Assembly: GCA_944321565.1 (NCBI GenBank)
Contig: CALULT010000017.1
Coordinates: 1 to 50,635 of the forward strand
Reading direction: 5' to 3'
Length of the DNA stretch: 50,635 nt
Source: an uncultured Paraprevotella sp.
GTDB lineage: Bacteria; Bacteroidota; Bacteroidia; Bacteroidales; Bacteroidaceae
In this document: positions 1-9,900 of the stretch, in pieces
How positions within the stretch are numbered: the first letter of the stretch is position 1
Layout: every line of letters begins with the position of its first letter
Position numbers and translations under genes: made by a program
The notes under the pieces: generated by a model
Told to the model about the DNA's origin: nothing
Database searches by the model: none
What the model saw: the letters and a program-made list of their open reading frames with translations, nothing else

Positions 1-72
1 CCTTCGGCTCTTCCTTCGGCTCTTCCTTCGGCTCTTCCTTCGGCTCTTCCTTCGGCTCTTCCTTCGGCTCTT
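1..72 (-). repeat. 12-bp tandem repeat encoding EGRA units
   Basis: Six perfect copies of ccttcggctctt abut each other from the first base of the window. On the minus strand they read in frame as Glu-Gly-Arg-Ala in the C-terminal tail of the Rpn-type nuclease. The array probably continues to the left. Perfect identity suggests recent expansion by slippage; a change of whole units keeps the frame. Confidence 0.95.
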
Positions 73-812
73 CCTTCTATGCGTCCTTCGCCTTTGGCTG
101 TCAGGATGTTGTCTTTTAGTATCTTTACGTTTATCACGTGGCGGTCATAAGCATTCCGTTCTTTTTTGGTCATGCGTTCAATGCGTAGCTTCTCACGCGC
201 TTCGTTTAGTCCGGGTGCCGTGGCATCGGTCGGGATCTCCCCTGTGTTAAGGAAATAAATCCACTGTTCCAATGGCACTTTTGACCATTTGTTGAAGTCG
301 TTTACTTTTAAGATGTAGTATTCCGGATAGAGGTCGCTCACTTCGCTGACGTTGAATTTTTGCCGCTGGAATGGGGATAAGTTTAGCAATTCGCCGTTGT
401 GTATGCCTTTAAACTCCGTTTTCCCATGATAGACCACGTCTGTGCCGTTTCCGAGATTGAAATAGACGATGTTCACGCTGTAAATTTTGCGGATTTCCTC
501 ATAATCTTGGCCGCGGTTGATGTATTCGGTCACGAGTTTCGAAGTGCCGAAAAGCATACGCTGGAAGTAGGCAAATTCCGTGTTGTTTTGCACTTCGATG
601 AGAAATAATTGTCCGTGGTCGTCTTCGGCCAGTAAGTCCACTCGGTTTTGTTTGTCAAACTCGTCTTCCTGGTTGCTTTCGCTTTCCAGCAACTTTTGGA
701 TTTTGATGGTTTTGCCTAATAAAGTCGTGAGGAGGCCTTCAAGCACTCCGAAGTTGGCCTTGTCGCGCAACAGGCGTTTCATGGCCCAGTCAAAGCGGAT
801 GTAATTACTCAT
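1..812 (-). CDS. Rpn-family PD-(D/E)XK nuclease / putative transposase, 3' end outside window
   Basis: I translated this frame by hand from the ATG at 812-810; it is open to the window edge. The protein begins MSNYIRFDWAMKRLLRDKAN, the usual opening of the Bacteroidetes PD-(D/E)XK nuclease family transposases (Rpn, recombination-promoting nuclease group). Candidate catalytic residues are D59 in NRVDLLAE and E73/Q75 in FLIEVQ, the D-x(n)-ExQ form of the motif. A region rich in Lys, Arg and Glu (about residues 200-235) leads into perfect EGRA tetrapeptide repeats that run off the window, so the total length is unknown. Family members are thought to act in RecA-independent DNA exchange; they are not classical IS transposases, and I see no terminal inverted repeats here. 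It is divergent from the HAD phosphatase gene. Confidence 0.85.
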   Translation of the reverse strand, partial: MSNYIRFDWAMKRLLRDKANFGVLEGLLTTLLGKTIKIQKLLESESNQEDEFDKQNRVDLLAEDDHGQLFLIEVQNNTEFAYFQRMLFGTSKLVTEYINRGQDYEEIRKIYSVNIVYFNLGNGTDVVYHGKTEFKGIHNGELLNLSPFQRQKFNVSEVSDLYPEYYILKVNDFNKWSKVPLEQWIYFLNTGEIPTDATAPGLNEAREKLRIERMTKKERNAYDRHVINVKILKDNILTAKGEGRIEGRAEGRAEGRAEGRAEGRAEGRAE

Positions 813-827
813 TTCTTTTCTTTTTTG

Positions 828-858
828 CAAATCTATGAAATCCTCCGCAGAAATCCAA
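828..858 (-). promoter_or_regulatory. Promoter of the Rpn nuclease gene
   Basis: On the minus strand TAGATTTG (835-828) matches the Bacteroidetes -7 consensus TAnnTTTG. A TTGG (858-855) sits 19 bases upstream as the -33 element. The start codon follows 16 bases downstream. Confidence 0.6.
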
Positions 859-910
859 TCGGATGTCGTATTTTTATTCTTTTGTTGCTGAAGATTTCTG
901 GTGCGAGGCG

Positions 911-941
911 TTGTCCTCCCGAAAGCTTTTTCTTAACTTTG
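911..941 (+). promoter_or_regulatory. Promoter of the HAD phosphatase gene
   Basis: TAACTTTG at 934-941 fits TAnnTTTG. TTG at 911-913 lies 20 bases upstream as the -33 element. It is back to back with the Rpn promoter. Confidence 0.6.
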
Positions 942-969
942 CACAGTGAAATAGCAAAAAGGATTGTTT

Positions 970-1620
970 ATGGAAGCAGGCAAACAAGCGGCAGCATTGT
1001 TCGATTTGGATGGTGTGGTGTTCGACACCGAGCCGCAATACACAGTGTTTTGGGGAGAAATGGGTCGTAAGTATCATCCCGAAGTGGAACATTTTGAACA
1101 ACGGATAAAGGGACAGACCCTAGTGCAGATTTTTGATAAATGGTTCCCCGGGAACGAAGCTTTGCAGCGCGACATTACGGCCGGATTGGATGCTTTTGAG
1201 CGGGATATGGACTATCTGTATGTTCCCGGGGTGGAAGCGTTCCTTCAGGATTTGCGTGGCAAGGGAGTGCATACTGCCGTGGTGACGAGTTCCAACAAGG
1301 AGAAGATGCGCAATGTCTATCGGAAACATCCGGAGTTTGAAGGTTATTTCGACCGCATATTGACGTCTGAGGATTTTTCGCGTTCCAAGCCGGAGCCGGA
1401 TTGTTATTTGTTGGGGGCGGAAGTGTTCGGGTTGCCCGTGTCCCGTTGTGTGGTGTTCGAGGATTCGTTCAACGGACTGAAGGCAGGACGCGCGGCCGGC
1501 ATGAAGGTCGTGGGGCTTTCCACCACGAACGATGCGGGGCTGATACAGGATTTGTGCGAGGTGGTGATTCCTGATTTTAGCTTGTTTGGCGTAGAAAAGA
1601 TGCTGGACTTGCTTGTTTGA
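970..1620 (+). CDS. HAD-superfamily hydrolase, beta-phosphoglucomutase-like
   Basis: A 216-residue haloacid dehalogenase-type phosphatase or phosphomutase. Motif I is FDLDGVVFDTE with nucleophile D12 and acid/base D14; motif II is VVTSSN; motif III is the Lys in RSKPEPD; motif IV is VVFEDSFNG. The helical cap inserted after motif I is that of subfamily I (PGMB/Gph group). The cytosolic substrate cannot be told from sequence; sugar phosphates are usual for close relatives. I chose the ATG at 970 because it follows an A-rich stretch; an in-frame TTG at 964 would add only two residues. It has its own promoter and ends 46 bases before panB, which also appears to have its own. Confidence 0.9.
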   Translation: MEAGKQAAALFDLDGVVFDTEPQYTVFWGEMGRKYHPEVEHFEQRIKGQTLVQIFDKWFPGNEALQRDITAGLDAFERDMDYLYVPGVEAFLQDLRGKGVHTAVVTSSNKEKMRNVYRKHPEFEGYFDRILTSEDFSRSKPEPDCYLLGAEVFGLPVSRCVVFEDSFNGLKAGRAAGMKVVGLSTTNDAGLIQDLCEVVIPDFSLFGVEKMLDLLV

Positions 1621-1641
1621 GAAATAAAATGATTAATTTTG
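1609..1641 (+). promoter_or_regulatory. Candidate panB promoter
   Basis: TAATTTTG at 1634-1641 matches TAnnTTTG, with a TTG at 1609-1611 about 22 bases upstream inside the end of the HAD gene. The panB ATG is 25 bases downstream of the -7 element. Confidence 0.5.
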
Positions 1642-1666
1642 CGTCCGTTTATAAAAATTAAGCATT

Positions 1667-2488
1667 ATGGCTGGGTATTTGGTCGAAGATACGCGCAAGG
1701 TGACCACGCACAGGTTGGCTGAGATGAAGCAGCAAGGCAAGAAAATAGCTATGCTGACTTCCTACGATTATACGATGGCCCGCATCGTGGACGGGGCGGG
1801 CATAGACGTGATTTTGGTGGGCGATTCCGCTTCCAACGTGATGGCCGGACATGCTACGACGTTGCCCATCACGTTGGACCAGATGATTTACCATGCCGCT
1901 TCGGTGGTGCGCGGAGTGAAACGGGCGCTGGTGGTGTGCGACATGCCGTTTGGCACCTACCATGTCAGTCCAGCCGATGGTGTGGCCAATGCCGTCCGCA
2001 TCATGCGTGAGAGTGGTTGCGATGCCTTGAAGCTGGAAGGCGGGGCGGAAATCATTGACACCGTAAAGGCTATTCTTGCCGCCGGCATTCCTGTGATGGG
2101 GCATTTGGGGCTGACTCCGCAAAGCATCAACAAGTTTGGCTCTTATGCCGTCCGGGCCAAGGAAGAGGCCGAGGCTGAGAAGCTAGTGGCCGATGCGCGT
2201 TTGCTCGAAGAGGCCGGATGTTTTGCCGTGGTGCTGGAGAAAATCCCGGCTGCGTTGGCCGGACGTGTGACGGCGGCGTTGCGGGTGCCTGTCATTGGCA
2301 TCGGTGCCGGGCATGACGTGGACGGCCAGGTTTTGGTGGTACACGACATGTTGGGCATGAACGATGGCTTTTCGCCCAAGTTCCTTCGGCGTTATGCCGA
2401 TTTGCATGCGGTGATGACGGATGCGGTGGGCCGTTATGTGGCCGATGTGAAAGAGGTGCGTTTTCCCAACGAGAGCGAACAGTATTGA
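1667..2488 (+). CDS. panB: 3-methyl-2-oxobutanoate hydroxymethyltransferase
   Basis: PanB (ketopantoate hydroxymethyltransferase) transfers a hydroxymethyl group from 5,10-methylene-tetrahydrofolate to 2-oxoisovalerate, the first committed step of pantothenate and coenzyme A synthesis, in the cytosol. The 273 residues match the family length. Conserved blocks appear in order: [26 protein letters not shown] (metal and substrate ligands), [35 protein letters not shown] and VIGIGAG. Its stop overlaps the next ATG by one base (TGATG), implying translational coupling to the transporter downstream. No panC or panD lies in the window. Confidence 0.97.
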   Translation: MAGYLVEDTRKVTTHRLAEMKQQGKKIAMLTSYDYTMARIVDGAGIDVILVGDSASNVMAGHATTLPITLDQMIYHAASVVRGVKRALVVCDMPFGTYHVSPADGVANAVRIMRESGCDALKLEGGAEIIDTVKAILAAGIPVMGHLGLTPQSINKFGSYAVRAKEEAEAEKLVADARLLEEAGCFAVVLEKIPAALAGRVTAALRVPVIGIGAGHDVDGQVLVVHDMLGMNDGFSPKFLRRYADLHAVMTDAVGRYVADVKEVRFPNESEQY

Positions 2489-3618
2489 TGGTGGCCGGGA
2501 TTACAGGGGAGCGCAAACCTTTGTGGCATGCGGATTTCGTGAAAATCTTGCTGGCCGATTTTTTAGTGTGCCTTTCTTTGTATATGTTTCTTCCGGCAGT
2601 GCCTTTGTATGTTTGGAGTGCTGGAGGTGTGTGGGCCGTTTGGACTGCCGTGGCTGCCTTCGTGGCGGGAATGTGCCTGACGGGGCCTTTTTGCAATTAT
2701 TGGCTGGATGCCTATCGTCGCAAGTATGTGGCATTGTGGGGTGTGGCTGGCGTGGTGGCCACCACGGGATTGTTCCTGTTTGAGTTGGGCGTGGCGGGGT
2801 TCTGCCTGGCGCGTTTGGTGCAAGGGGCGGCATACGGTGTGTTCCAAATTGCGGTGGGGGGCACCTTGTTGTTGGACTTGTCCGATTCGGGGAAACGTAC
2901 GGAGGCTGCACATGTCTATTATTGGTTCACCCGGTTGGCATTGGCCTTTGGCCCTTTGGCGGGGATGGTGGTGATTCATGATTTCGGGCCGCGCCTGTTC
3001 GTGGTGTTTTCTCTTGCGCTTAGTCTTTGTGCTGCCGGACTATTGTGGGTGTTGCGGGTGCCGTTCCGTGCTCCTCTTGAGCCGGTGCTGTGTTCGTTCG
3101 ACCGTTTTTGGCTGCCCCGCGGGTGGCGGATTTTCGTGCCGTTGTTTCTTGTCGTGTTTGCCGCGGCTTCGGTGTTGGGCGGTTTTCGCGGGGCTTTGCC
3201 TTATTTGTTTTTGTCTTTGGGTTTTTGGTTGGCTTTGACTTTCCATGTCTTGTTTTTCAAGGAACGCCTGCAAGTGGAGTTGGCCGCAGGTTTCCTCGTT
3301 CTTTTTCTTTCCTTCTTATTATATAAGTATAGCGAATGGGGTGCGGCGGTGTGCCTCGGTTGTGGGTTGGGACTGGCCACGAGCCGCTACTTGTTGTCCT
3401 ACATCCGCATTTGTGCCCATTGCGAGCGGGCCACGGCGCAGGCTTCTTATTTGTTGGCTTGGGAGTTTGCCCTTTTGTCGGGCTATGCTTTGTCTTCTGT
3501 CACGTTGAAAAAAGAGGACTTTTCGCCCCTTTGTGTGGGTGTGGCTTTGGTGGGCGTGGCGGCTCTCTTCCATTTCTTTTTTGTGCGGAAATGGTATGCT
3601 TCCCACAAACGGAAATAG
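2488..3618 (+). CDS. Major facilitator superfamily transporter
   Basis: A 376-residue inner-membrane protein of alternating hydrophobic segments, about 12 transmembrane helices, with an MFS-like short basic loop between helices 2 and 3 (WLDAYRRKYVALWG). It resembles the drug/metabolite branch of MFS, but I cannot name a substrate. The ATG at 2488 overlaps the panB stop; an in-frame TTG one codon earlier is less likely. The coupling with panB suggests co-expression, not necessarily a pantothenate-related substrate. A weak hairpin follows the stop. Confidence 0.85.
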   Translation: MVAGITGERKPLWHADFVKILLADFLVCLSLYMFLPAVPLYVWSAGGVWAVWTAVAAFVAGMCLTGPFCNYWLDAYRRKYVALWGVAGVVATTGLFLFELGVAGFCLARLVQGAAYGVFQIAVGGTLLLDLSDSGKRTEAAHVYYWFTRLALAFGPLAGMVVIHDFGPRLFVVFSLALSLCAAGLLWVLRVPFRAPLEPVLCSFDRFWLPRGWRIFVPLFLVVFAAASVLGGFRGALPYLFLSLGFWLALTFHVLFFKERLQVELAAGFLVLFLSFLLYKYSEWGAAVCLGCGLGLATSRYLLSYIRICAHCERATAQASYLLAWEFALLSGYALSSVTLKKEDFSPLCVGVALVGVAALFHFFFVRKWYASHKRK

Positions 3619-3679
3619 TTTTTTTTGATGAAAAATGGCGCGGAAACAGGGATGTAGCCGGTTTGTACCCCTTCCGAAA

Positions 3680-3699
3680 CATGTTTTTGAGCAAACATG
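3680..3699 (+). terminator. Weak hairpin after the MFS gene
   Basis: CATGTTT (3680-3686), a 6-base loop and AAACATG (3693-3699) form a 7-bp stem followed by an A/T-rich run. It is a possible terminator separating the panB-MFS pair from the next promoter. Confidence 0.4.
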
Positions 3700-3719
3700 C
3701 AATAAAAATTTAGATTTTC

Positions 3720-3751
3720 TTGGGTGTTTTTGAAGATTTGTTGTACTTTTG
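3720..3751 (+). promoter_or_regulatory. Promoter of the FAS1/SusCD gene run
   Basis: TACTTTTG at 3744-3751 is an exact TAnnTTTG match, with TTG (3720-3722) 21 bases upstream. No later good -7 element is seen before 4026, so the transcript should begin with a leader of about 270 bases. Confidence 0.6.
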
Positions 3752-3756
3752 ATAGT

Positions 3757-4025
3757 CGAATGGCGGTTGGATTTGTGCCGCTTTTAAAAAATATTGAATA
3801 ATTAACCTAAGAGAGTGTAAAGTGCGTAATATCATGAAACCTACATTCTGTCATGGAATAGACCTTCTGCAAATCATGGACGGGGCAAGATACCGGCCAA
3901 GAGGCCCGGGAGAGTGGATTGTGTCGTTTCCCGACGCGGGAAGGGATGGTTTGGGGAATCCCGTGTAGGGAATTTCCTGTGGAGAGAGAATGAATATTAT
4001 AAAAATATAGAAACCTAATGGAGAT
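3757..4025 (+). other. Long structured 5' leader without a convincing gene
   Basis: This gene-free stretch holds several competing GC-rich stems. TTCCCG-acg-CGGGAA is a tight hairpin near 3927-3943. A CGGGA upstream of it (near 3907) can pair with the same TCCCG, and a later TCCCgtgtaGGGA can also form. Shared GGGA/TCCC elements allow alternative folds. No known riboswitch class was recognised. Confidence 0.45.
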
Positions 4026-6881
4026 ATGAAAGGCAGTAACATTAAACGTAATCTTTGTCGTTTTACTTATTCTGCTTGCGCTTTGTCCTTTGCCATGGGG
4101 CTGTTTGTCTCTTGTGAGGATGATTTGCTCACGGGAACGCCGAGCTGGCTGGGAAGCAGCATCTATGAGGAGTTGCAGAAGCGCGGGAATTACCAAACGA
4201 CGTTGAGCCTGATTAGTGACCCCGCCATCAACCAGCAGACGGTGCTAAGCCTTACGGGTAGCAAGACGCTGTTTGTGGCCAATGACGAGGCTTATAATCG
4301 GTTTTTCGAGAACAATTCCTGGGGGGTGAAGAGTTTTGCCGAGTTGAGCGAAGCACAGAAGAAGCTTTTGTTCAACTCTTCCATGGTGAACAGTGCCTAC
4401 CTCATTGAGTTGATGTCGAGCCTGAGCAGCGCGGGTGCGGATCCTACGGCGGGTGCTTGCATGCGGCGTGCTACGGCACAAGACATTTTTGATTCCATTC
4501 CGCTCTTGCATGCCGGCGACATGCCGGACAATCCGTATTGGGCGGAATACCGTGAGAAGTATCCCGATGGCGGCCAGGACGGCATGTTGGTCTTGCGCGA
4601 CAACACGAGCGCATGGATGGTGCATTTCCTTCCGGCCTTCATGAGTGCCAATTCCATCACCGACGAGGACTTGTCCTTCCTGACCAACGGGACTTGCGAC
4701 AACACGAACGAGTCGTACATCAACGGCCAGCGGCTGGTGGAGAAGGACATCACGTGCCAGAACGGATATATCCAAGTGCTGGAGAACGTGATGGAGCCGT
4801 TGCCCAACATGGCGGAGGCTATCCGCAAGGATCCCGACCTTTCCATTTTCAGCAGCCTGTTGGACCGTTTCAGCGCACCTTTCGAAGATGAATCCAGCAC
4901 GAACCGTTACAACCAGTATAACACGGGTGAAACAGTTCCGGTATATGTTTGGCGTTATTTCAACTCAGGCCATGACATTGGCGTGAACGCCTGCACTTCG
5001 ACTCCCGACGGTGTGGCGGTGGACAACCTGTTGCCCTATGATCCGGGATGGAACCAATATTATAATGCCACGGGCGGGGCGAGCACGGCCGAAGACATGG
5101 CTGTCATCATCGCGCCCACGAACGACGCCTTCCGTCGTTTCTTCGAGGAGAACGGTTCCGGCCAGCTCCTGATGGACTTGTATGACAACAGCGTGGACAG
5201 CATCCCCGACCACATCGTGGTGAACATGTTGGACAACTTCATGAAGTCTTCTTTGGTGTCCACGGTGCCCAGCAAGTTTGAGACGGTGACCAACACGGCC
5301 GGACATAGCATGGGGCTTTCCGTGGGAGAACCGGATGGGACGACCGGCATCGGTTCTTGCATCATGGCCAACAACGGCATGGTGTATAAGTCCAACGAAG
5401 TGTATATGGTGCCCGAATACCAGTCGGTGGCTTTCCCCGCGTCGTTGGACGACGGCATGCGCATCATGCGCACCATCATCAGTGAGTTGAACTACGATGC
5501 GTATCTGAACTCCATGGAGAGTGAGTTCATGCTGATTCTGCCCACGGACGAGGCTTTGTCCCATTATGTGGATCCCGTGGACTACCAGACCAACGAGCCT
5601 ACGGTGACACGTTTCTATTATAATGACGATCCCAACCGCAAGCCGGGCGACAACCTCATCAAGTGCTACCGTTTCCGCGCGACCAAGAACCCCGACGGAT
5701 CGCTCAGTTATCCTGATGTGATGAACGAAAACAACGCCATGCCCAATCCGTGGGATAAATATGAAAGGGGTACCAGTGATGCCACAGCGGAGAAGGACTA
5801 TGTGGAAAACCGTTTGAAGGACGTGTTGGAAAACTCCATCATCGTGAAGGACAGGGCGGCCAGCGCTGCCGCAGGTCGCGACGTCTGGGTGACCAAGGGT
5901 GGTTGCCCCTTGATTCTGTCCGGCTCGGAAGAAGGTTTGCGCATCATTACTCCTTATAATAAGGAAGTGGCCGAGAATGGCAGCGGCACACCCACGCCGC
6001 TCACGGTGCGTGCCGGCGGTTACTACAACATGGGCACCAATCCGGACGGAAACGGTGAAACCTTTGTGGTGGACATGGATGTGGTTACTCCTGCCAACAA
6101 GTCCGTACATACCATCCTGACGGAATTGTCGGAAACGGATTCCCGTTACAGTGGTTTCCTCGAACTGTTGAATCTCAGTAATTTGCGCGTGACGACGTGT
6201 GATCGCAAGTCTTCAGGGGCTTACAAGTCTATTGGTAACGGCTATACGTTGAGCGTGATGCAGAACTACAATTACACGGTGTATGTGCCCACGACGGACG
6301 AAATCCAGAAACTGTATGCCGAAAACTTGCTGCCCCGTCCGGATGTTGTTGAGGAGAAGCGGGAGGAACTGGATGAGTTGTTAAACAATGGTGGAGACGA
6401 AGACTATGCATTGCAGTTGGAACACGAGGTGGACAGCTTGGGTGAATTGATCGACAACTTCATTCGTTACCATATCCAAAGCCGCGCCGTGTATCTGGGA
6501 GGCTCCAACTCGTCTGAGACCTATGAGACGACTTATCTGTCTGGTGGACGTTTCTCCTTGTTGAGGGTGGACAACAACAGTTCTTACGATGGCAATGCGC
6601 TCCAGTTCCGCGGCAACCTGACAATACAGGGCTTGGACAGCAGCCGTAACCCGGTGGGCGAGGCGTGCCAGGTGTTGGACGGCAACTATTTTGCCCGTGA
6701 ATACCATTTCCGTGCCGGGCTTGCTTCATTGGACGTGGATAATAATTTGGATAATGACCCGACCATCTCGGTGATAGAAGACGCTACCCGCATCTATAAC
6801 TCCGCGACGGCTGTGGTGCATCTGATAGACAAGCATTTGCCTTTTGAGGAAATCATGGGACTGACGAATACACAGAATTAA
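4026..6881 (+). CDS. Large lipoprotein with about four fasciclin (FAS1) domains
   Basis: A 951-residue lipoprotein: signal peptide, then lipobox GLFVSC with Cys30 followed by EDD, the acidic pattern that sends Bacteroidetes lipoproteins to the cell surface. FAS1-type units are recognised by the TLFVANDEAYNRFF / VIIAPTNDAFRRFF / MLILPTDEALSHY / TVYVPTTDEIQKLY motifs, roughly residues 40-260, 265-480, 485-680 and 690-940. FAS1 domains mediate adhesion or ligand binding in other systems; the ligand here is unknown. It is the first gene of the seven-gene run and ends 27 bases before susC. No catalytic motif was seen. Bacteroidales FAS1 lipoproteins beside SusCD are commonly annotated but, as far as I know, not functionally assigned. 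Confidence 0.85.
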   Translation: MKGSNIKRNLCRFTYSACALSFAMGLFVSCEDDLLTGTPSWLGSSIYEELQKRGNYQTTLSLISDPAINQQTVLSLTGSKTLFVANDEAYNRFFENNSWGVKSFAELSEAQKKLLFNSSMVNSAYLIELMSSLSSAGADPTAGACMRRATAQDIFDSIPLLHAGDMPDNPYWAEYREKYPDGGQDGMLVLRDNTSAWMVHFLPAFMSANSITDEDLSFLTNGTCDNTNESYINGQRLVEKDITCQNGYIQVLENVMEPLPNMAEAIRKDPDLSIFSSLLDRFSAPFEDESSTNRYNQYNTGETVPVYVWRYFNSGHDIGVNACTSTPDGVAVDNLLPYDPGWNQYYNATGGASTAEDMAVIIAPTNDAFRRFFEENGSGQLLMDLYDNSVDSIPDHIVVNMLDNFMKSSLVSTVPSKFETVTNTAGHSMGLSVGEPDGTTGIGSCIMANNGMVYKSNEVYMVPEYQSVAFPASLDDGMRIMRTIISELNYDAYLNSMESEFMLILPTDEALSHYVDPVDYQTNEPTVTRFYYNDDPNRKPGDNLIKCYRFRATKNPDGSLSYPDVMNENNAMPNPWDKYERGTSDATAEKDYVENRLKDVLENSIIVKDRAASAAAGRDVWVTKGGCPLILSGSEEGLRIITPYNKEVAENGSGTPTPLTVRAGGYYNMGTNPDGNGETFVVDMDVVTPANKSVHTILTELSETDSRYSGFLELLNLSNLRVTTCDRKSSGAYKSIGNGYTLSVMQNYNYTVYVPTTDEIQKLYAENLLPRPDVVEEKREELDELLNNGGDEDYALQLEHEVDSLGELIDNFIRYHIQSRAVYLGGSNSSETYETTYLSGGRFSLLRVDNNSSYDGNALQFRGNLTIQGLDSSRNPVGEACQVLDGNYFAREYHFRAGLASLDVDNNLDNDPTISVIEDATRIYNSATAVVHLIDKHLPFEEIMGLTNTQN

Positions 6882-6908
6882 AGCGTGTAACCCTTAAAGA
6901 GAAAAACA

Positions 6909-9900
6909 ATGAAAAATCTGAAATATTATCTTTTGGTTTGCTGCCTGGCCGTGGCCTTGGTGGTGAACGCACAGGGGATTACGAGCGTGAGCGGTACTGT
7001 TTCCGACTCTTTCGGGCCGGTGGCGGGGGCTGCTGTGGTCGAGGTGGATGCGTCCAACCGTAACATCTCGGCAACGGTGACCGACTTCAACGGTAATTTC
7101 ACCCTGAAAATCAAGAGCCCGCAAAACAAGCTGAAGTTCAGCTACGTGGGCATGAAGCCGCAGACCCTTCCTATTAATAAGCGGGTCTATAACATCATGC
7201 TGGAGGATGCCATGGTGCTCAAGACCGTGGAAGTTACAGCCACGAAACGTGTGGAATCTTCCGGTTTGGCCATTCCCGAACGCGAATATTCGGGTGCCAT
7301 GCAGACCATCAGTGCCAAGGAGTTCGAAGGCTTGGGCCTGACTTCCGTGGACGAGGCATTGCAGGGACGTATTGCCGGTTTGGATATCGTGATGAATTCC
7401 GGTAACTTGGGTTCCGGCACGACGATGCGCTTGCGTGGTGTGACCTCTATCTCCACTTTGACTAGTTCCGAACCCTTGATTGTGGTGAACGGCGACGTGT
7501 GGAATGTCGATCAGACGGACTTCGATGTGAACACGGCCAACGACGAGCGTTTCGCCCAGTTGCTGAACATCAATCCCGAGGACATTGAGAGCATCAGCGT
7601 GTTGAAGGACGCTGCCGCCACGGCCATTTGGGGGTCACAGGGTGCCAATGGTGTCATCGAAATCAAGACCAAGCGCGGTTCGCGCGGTGCGCCCCGTCTG
7701 TCTTACTCTTTCCGCCTGACGGCGAACTACCAGCCCAAGGGCGTGGACTTGCTGACGGGTGACCAATACACCATGATGCTGAAGGAAGCCTACTTCAACC
7801 CCCGCTTGAGCGATGAGGCTGCCAACATTCCGGAGTTGAACTACATCACCGACCGCACACAGTTCTCTGAATGGCAGATGTTCAACAACAATACGGACTG
7901 GGTGGACGAAGTGACGCAGATTGGTTGGCGTCAAAACCACTTCATCTCGATTACCGGTGGCGGCGAGAAAGCTTCGTTCCGCATCTCAGGCGGTTACGAC
8001 CACGAGACGGGTTCCGTCATCGAGCAGCGGTTGGACCGCTTCACGACCCGCATGATGTTGGACTACTACGTGAGCGACCGCATCAAGATTATCAGCGACT
8101 TCGCCATGACCTACACGAAGAACCAGCGCAATTCGGACGACCTTTTGTCCATCGCCTACCGCAAGATGCCGAACCTGGCCATCTTCGAGGAAGACGAACA
8201 GGGCAATTCTCTCGGCCGTTACTACGAGATGCTGCAGAGCTATAACGAAGACGACCGTTTGGGCGACCAGCGCGGATTGGTCAACCCGATTGCCAGCGCG
8301 AAGTATGCCAAGAACAACTACACGACCTATGCCATCGACCCCAAGCTGGAGTTGCAGTACGACCTCTTGGGCGTGGATGCCGACTCCCATCGGTTGACTT
8401 ATAATGGTAAGGTGGTGATGAACGTGTTCAACGCCTATACCGACACGTATTATCCGCGCGACCTTTCCACCCGCCAGTGGAATGCCGGCGGGGTGAGCGG
8501 TGCGTCGAGCGTCAGCTCCAAGAGCTTGGCCTTCACCACGACACACACGCTGACTTTCCAACCCCATTTCCAAAACGAAGACCATTCTTTCATGGCGATG
8601 GGACGTTTCCAGTTGGTTTCCGGCACGTCGAGCGACCAAAGCACCAATGTGGCCGGCCTGCCCCATGGCATCGAGGCTCCGAGTGCGGGCGGCATCCTGC
8701 CGGGCATGTCCAGCAACTTCAACCGTTGGCGCAGCCTCTACTACACGTTCTCTGCCCACTATGCTTATAAGGAAAGGTATATCTTCGACGTGTCTGCCCG
8801 TGTGGACGGCACCACCAAGTTCGGTCCCAGCAACCGTTGGGGTGTGTTCCCCGCCGTGTCCGGCCGTTGGAACATCATCGACGAACCTTGGATGGAGGGC
8901 ACCCGCGAATGGTTGTCCATGTTGTCCATCCGTCCGGGTTGGGGTATGACGGGTAACCAGCCCACGCAGGACTTCCTCTACGTGAACCAGTATGTGACGG
9001 CGAATTCCTATCTTGGTACGTCGGGCATGGCTCCGAGCAACCTGAAGATGAACACGCTGAAATGGGAACGTAAATATTCTTGGAACGTCGGTTTCGACCT
9101 CGGGTTCTGGAACAACCGTCTCACGGCGGACATCAACCTTTATTGGCAGACCACGAAGGACATGTTGATGCCCAACGTGCGTGTGCCGAGCATCTCCGGT
9201 TTCACCACTTATCCTTACCGGAACGCCGGCGACATGCAGAACAACGGTTGGGAATTCAACATCCAGACCAACAAGCTCGTGCAGAAGGGCAAGTTCTCCA
9301 TGGACGTGAACGTCACCTTCGCCAACAACAAGAACGTCATCACGCGGATGGATCCGAACATCCTCGCCACGTTGAACACCGACTGGGAGCCCGCGAATGC
9401 TAAGTTGTTGCAGCGTGTGCAGGTGGACAATCCTTTCGGTGCGATTTACGGTTACCGTTGCAAGGGGGTCTATATGTACAACTATGAGACCTATTTGCAG
9501 AACTACCGTGCGGCGAATCAGGCCGATCCCGATCCGGAAGCCGTGCAGTGGTTGGCCGACTTCCACAACAACGGCTGGACGGCGCCTATCGTCTATGACG
9601 CGAACGGCCAAATCGTGAGGGACATGGAAGGCGACCCCTTGCAGATGAAGTTCAACTATCAGTCGGGCAACATCTTGAGCGGCACGAACTTCAAGGGTGG
9701 CGATGCCATCTACGAAGACATCAACCACGACGGTAGCATCAACCACCTTGACGTGGTTTACCTGGGCAACTCCCTGCCGAAGTTGACCGGTGGTTTTGGT
9801 TTCCGTTTCAATTACGACCGGTGGAGCCTGAACGCGCAGTTCAACTATCGTATCGATTTCGACATTGTGAACATGGCGCGGTTGAACATGGAAAGCATGA

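Noticed and set aside
1-812. Plus-strand open frames at 399-608 and 580-804
   Set aside because: They are antisense to the Rpn-type nuclease, whose frame is open over the entire stretch and has family motifs.
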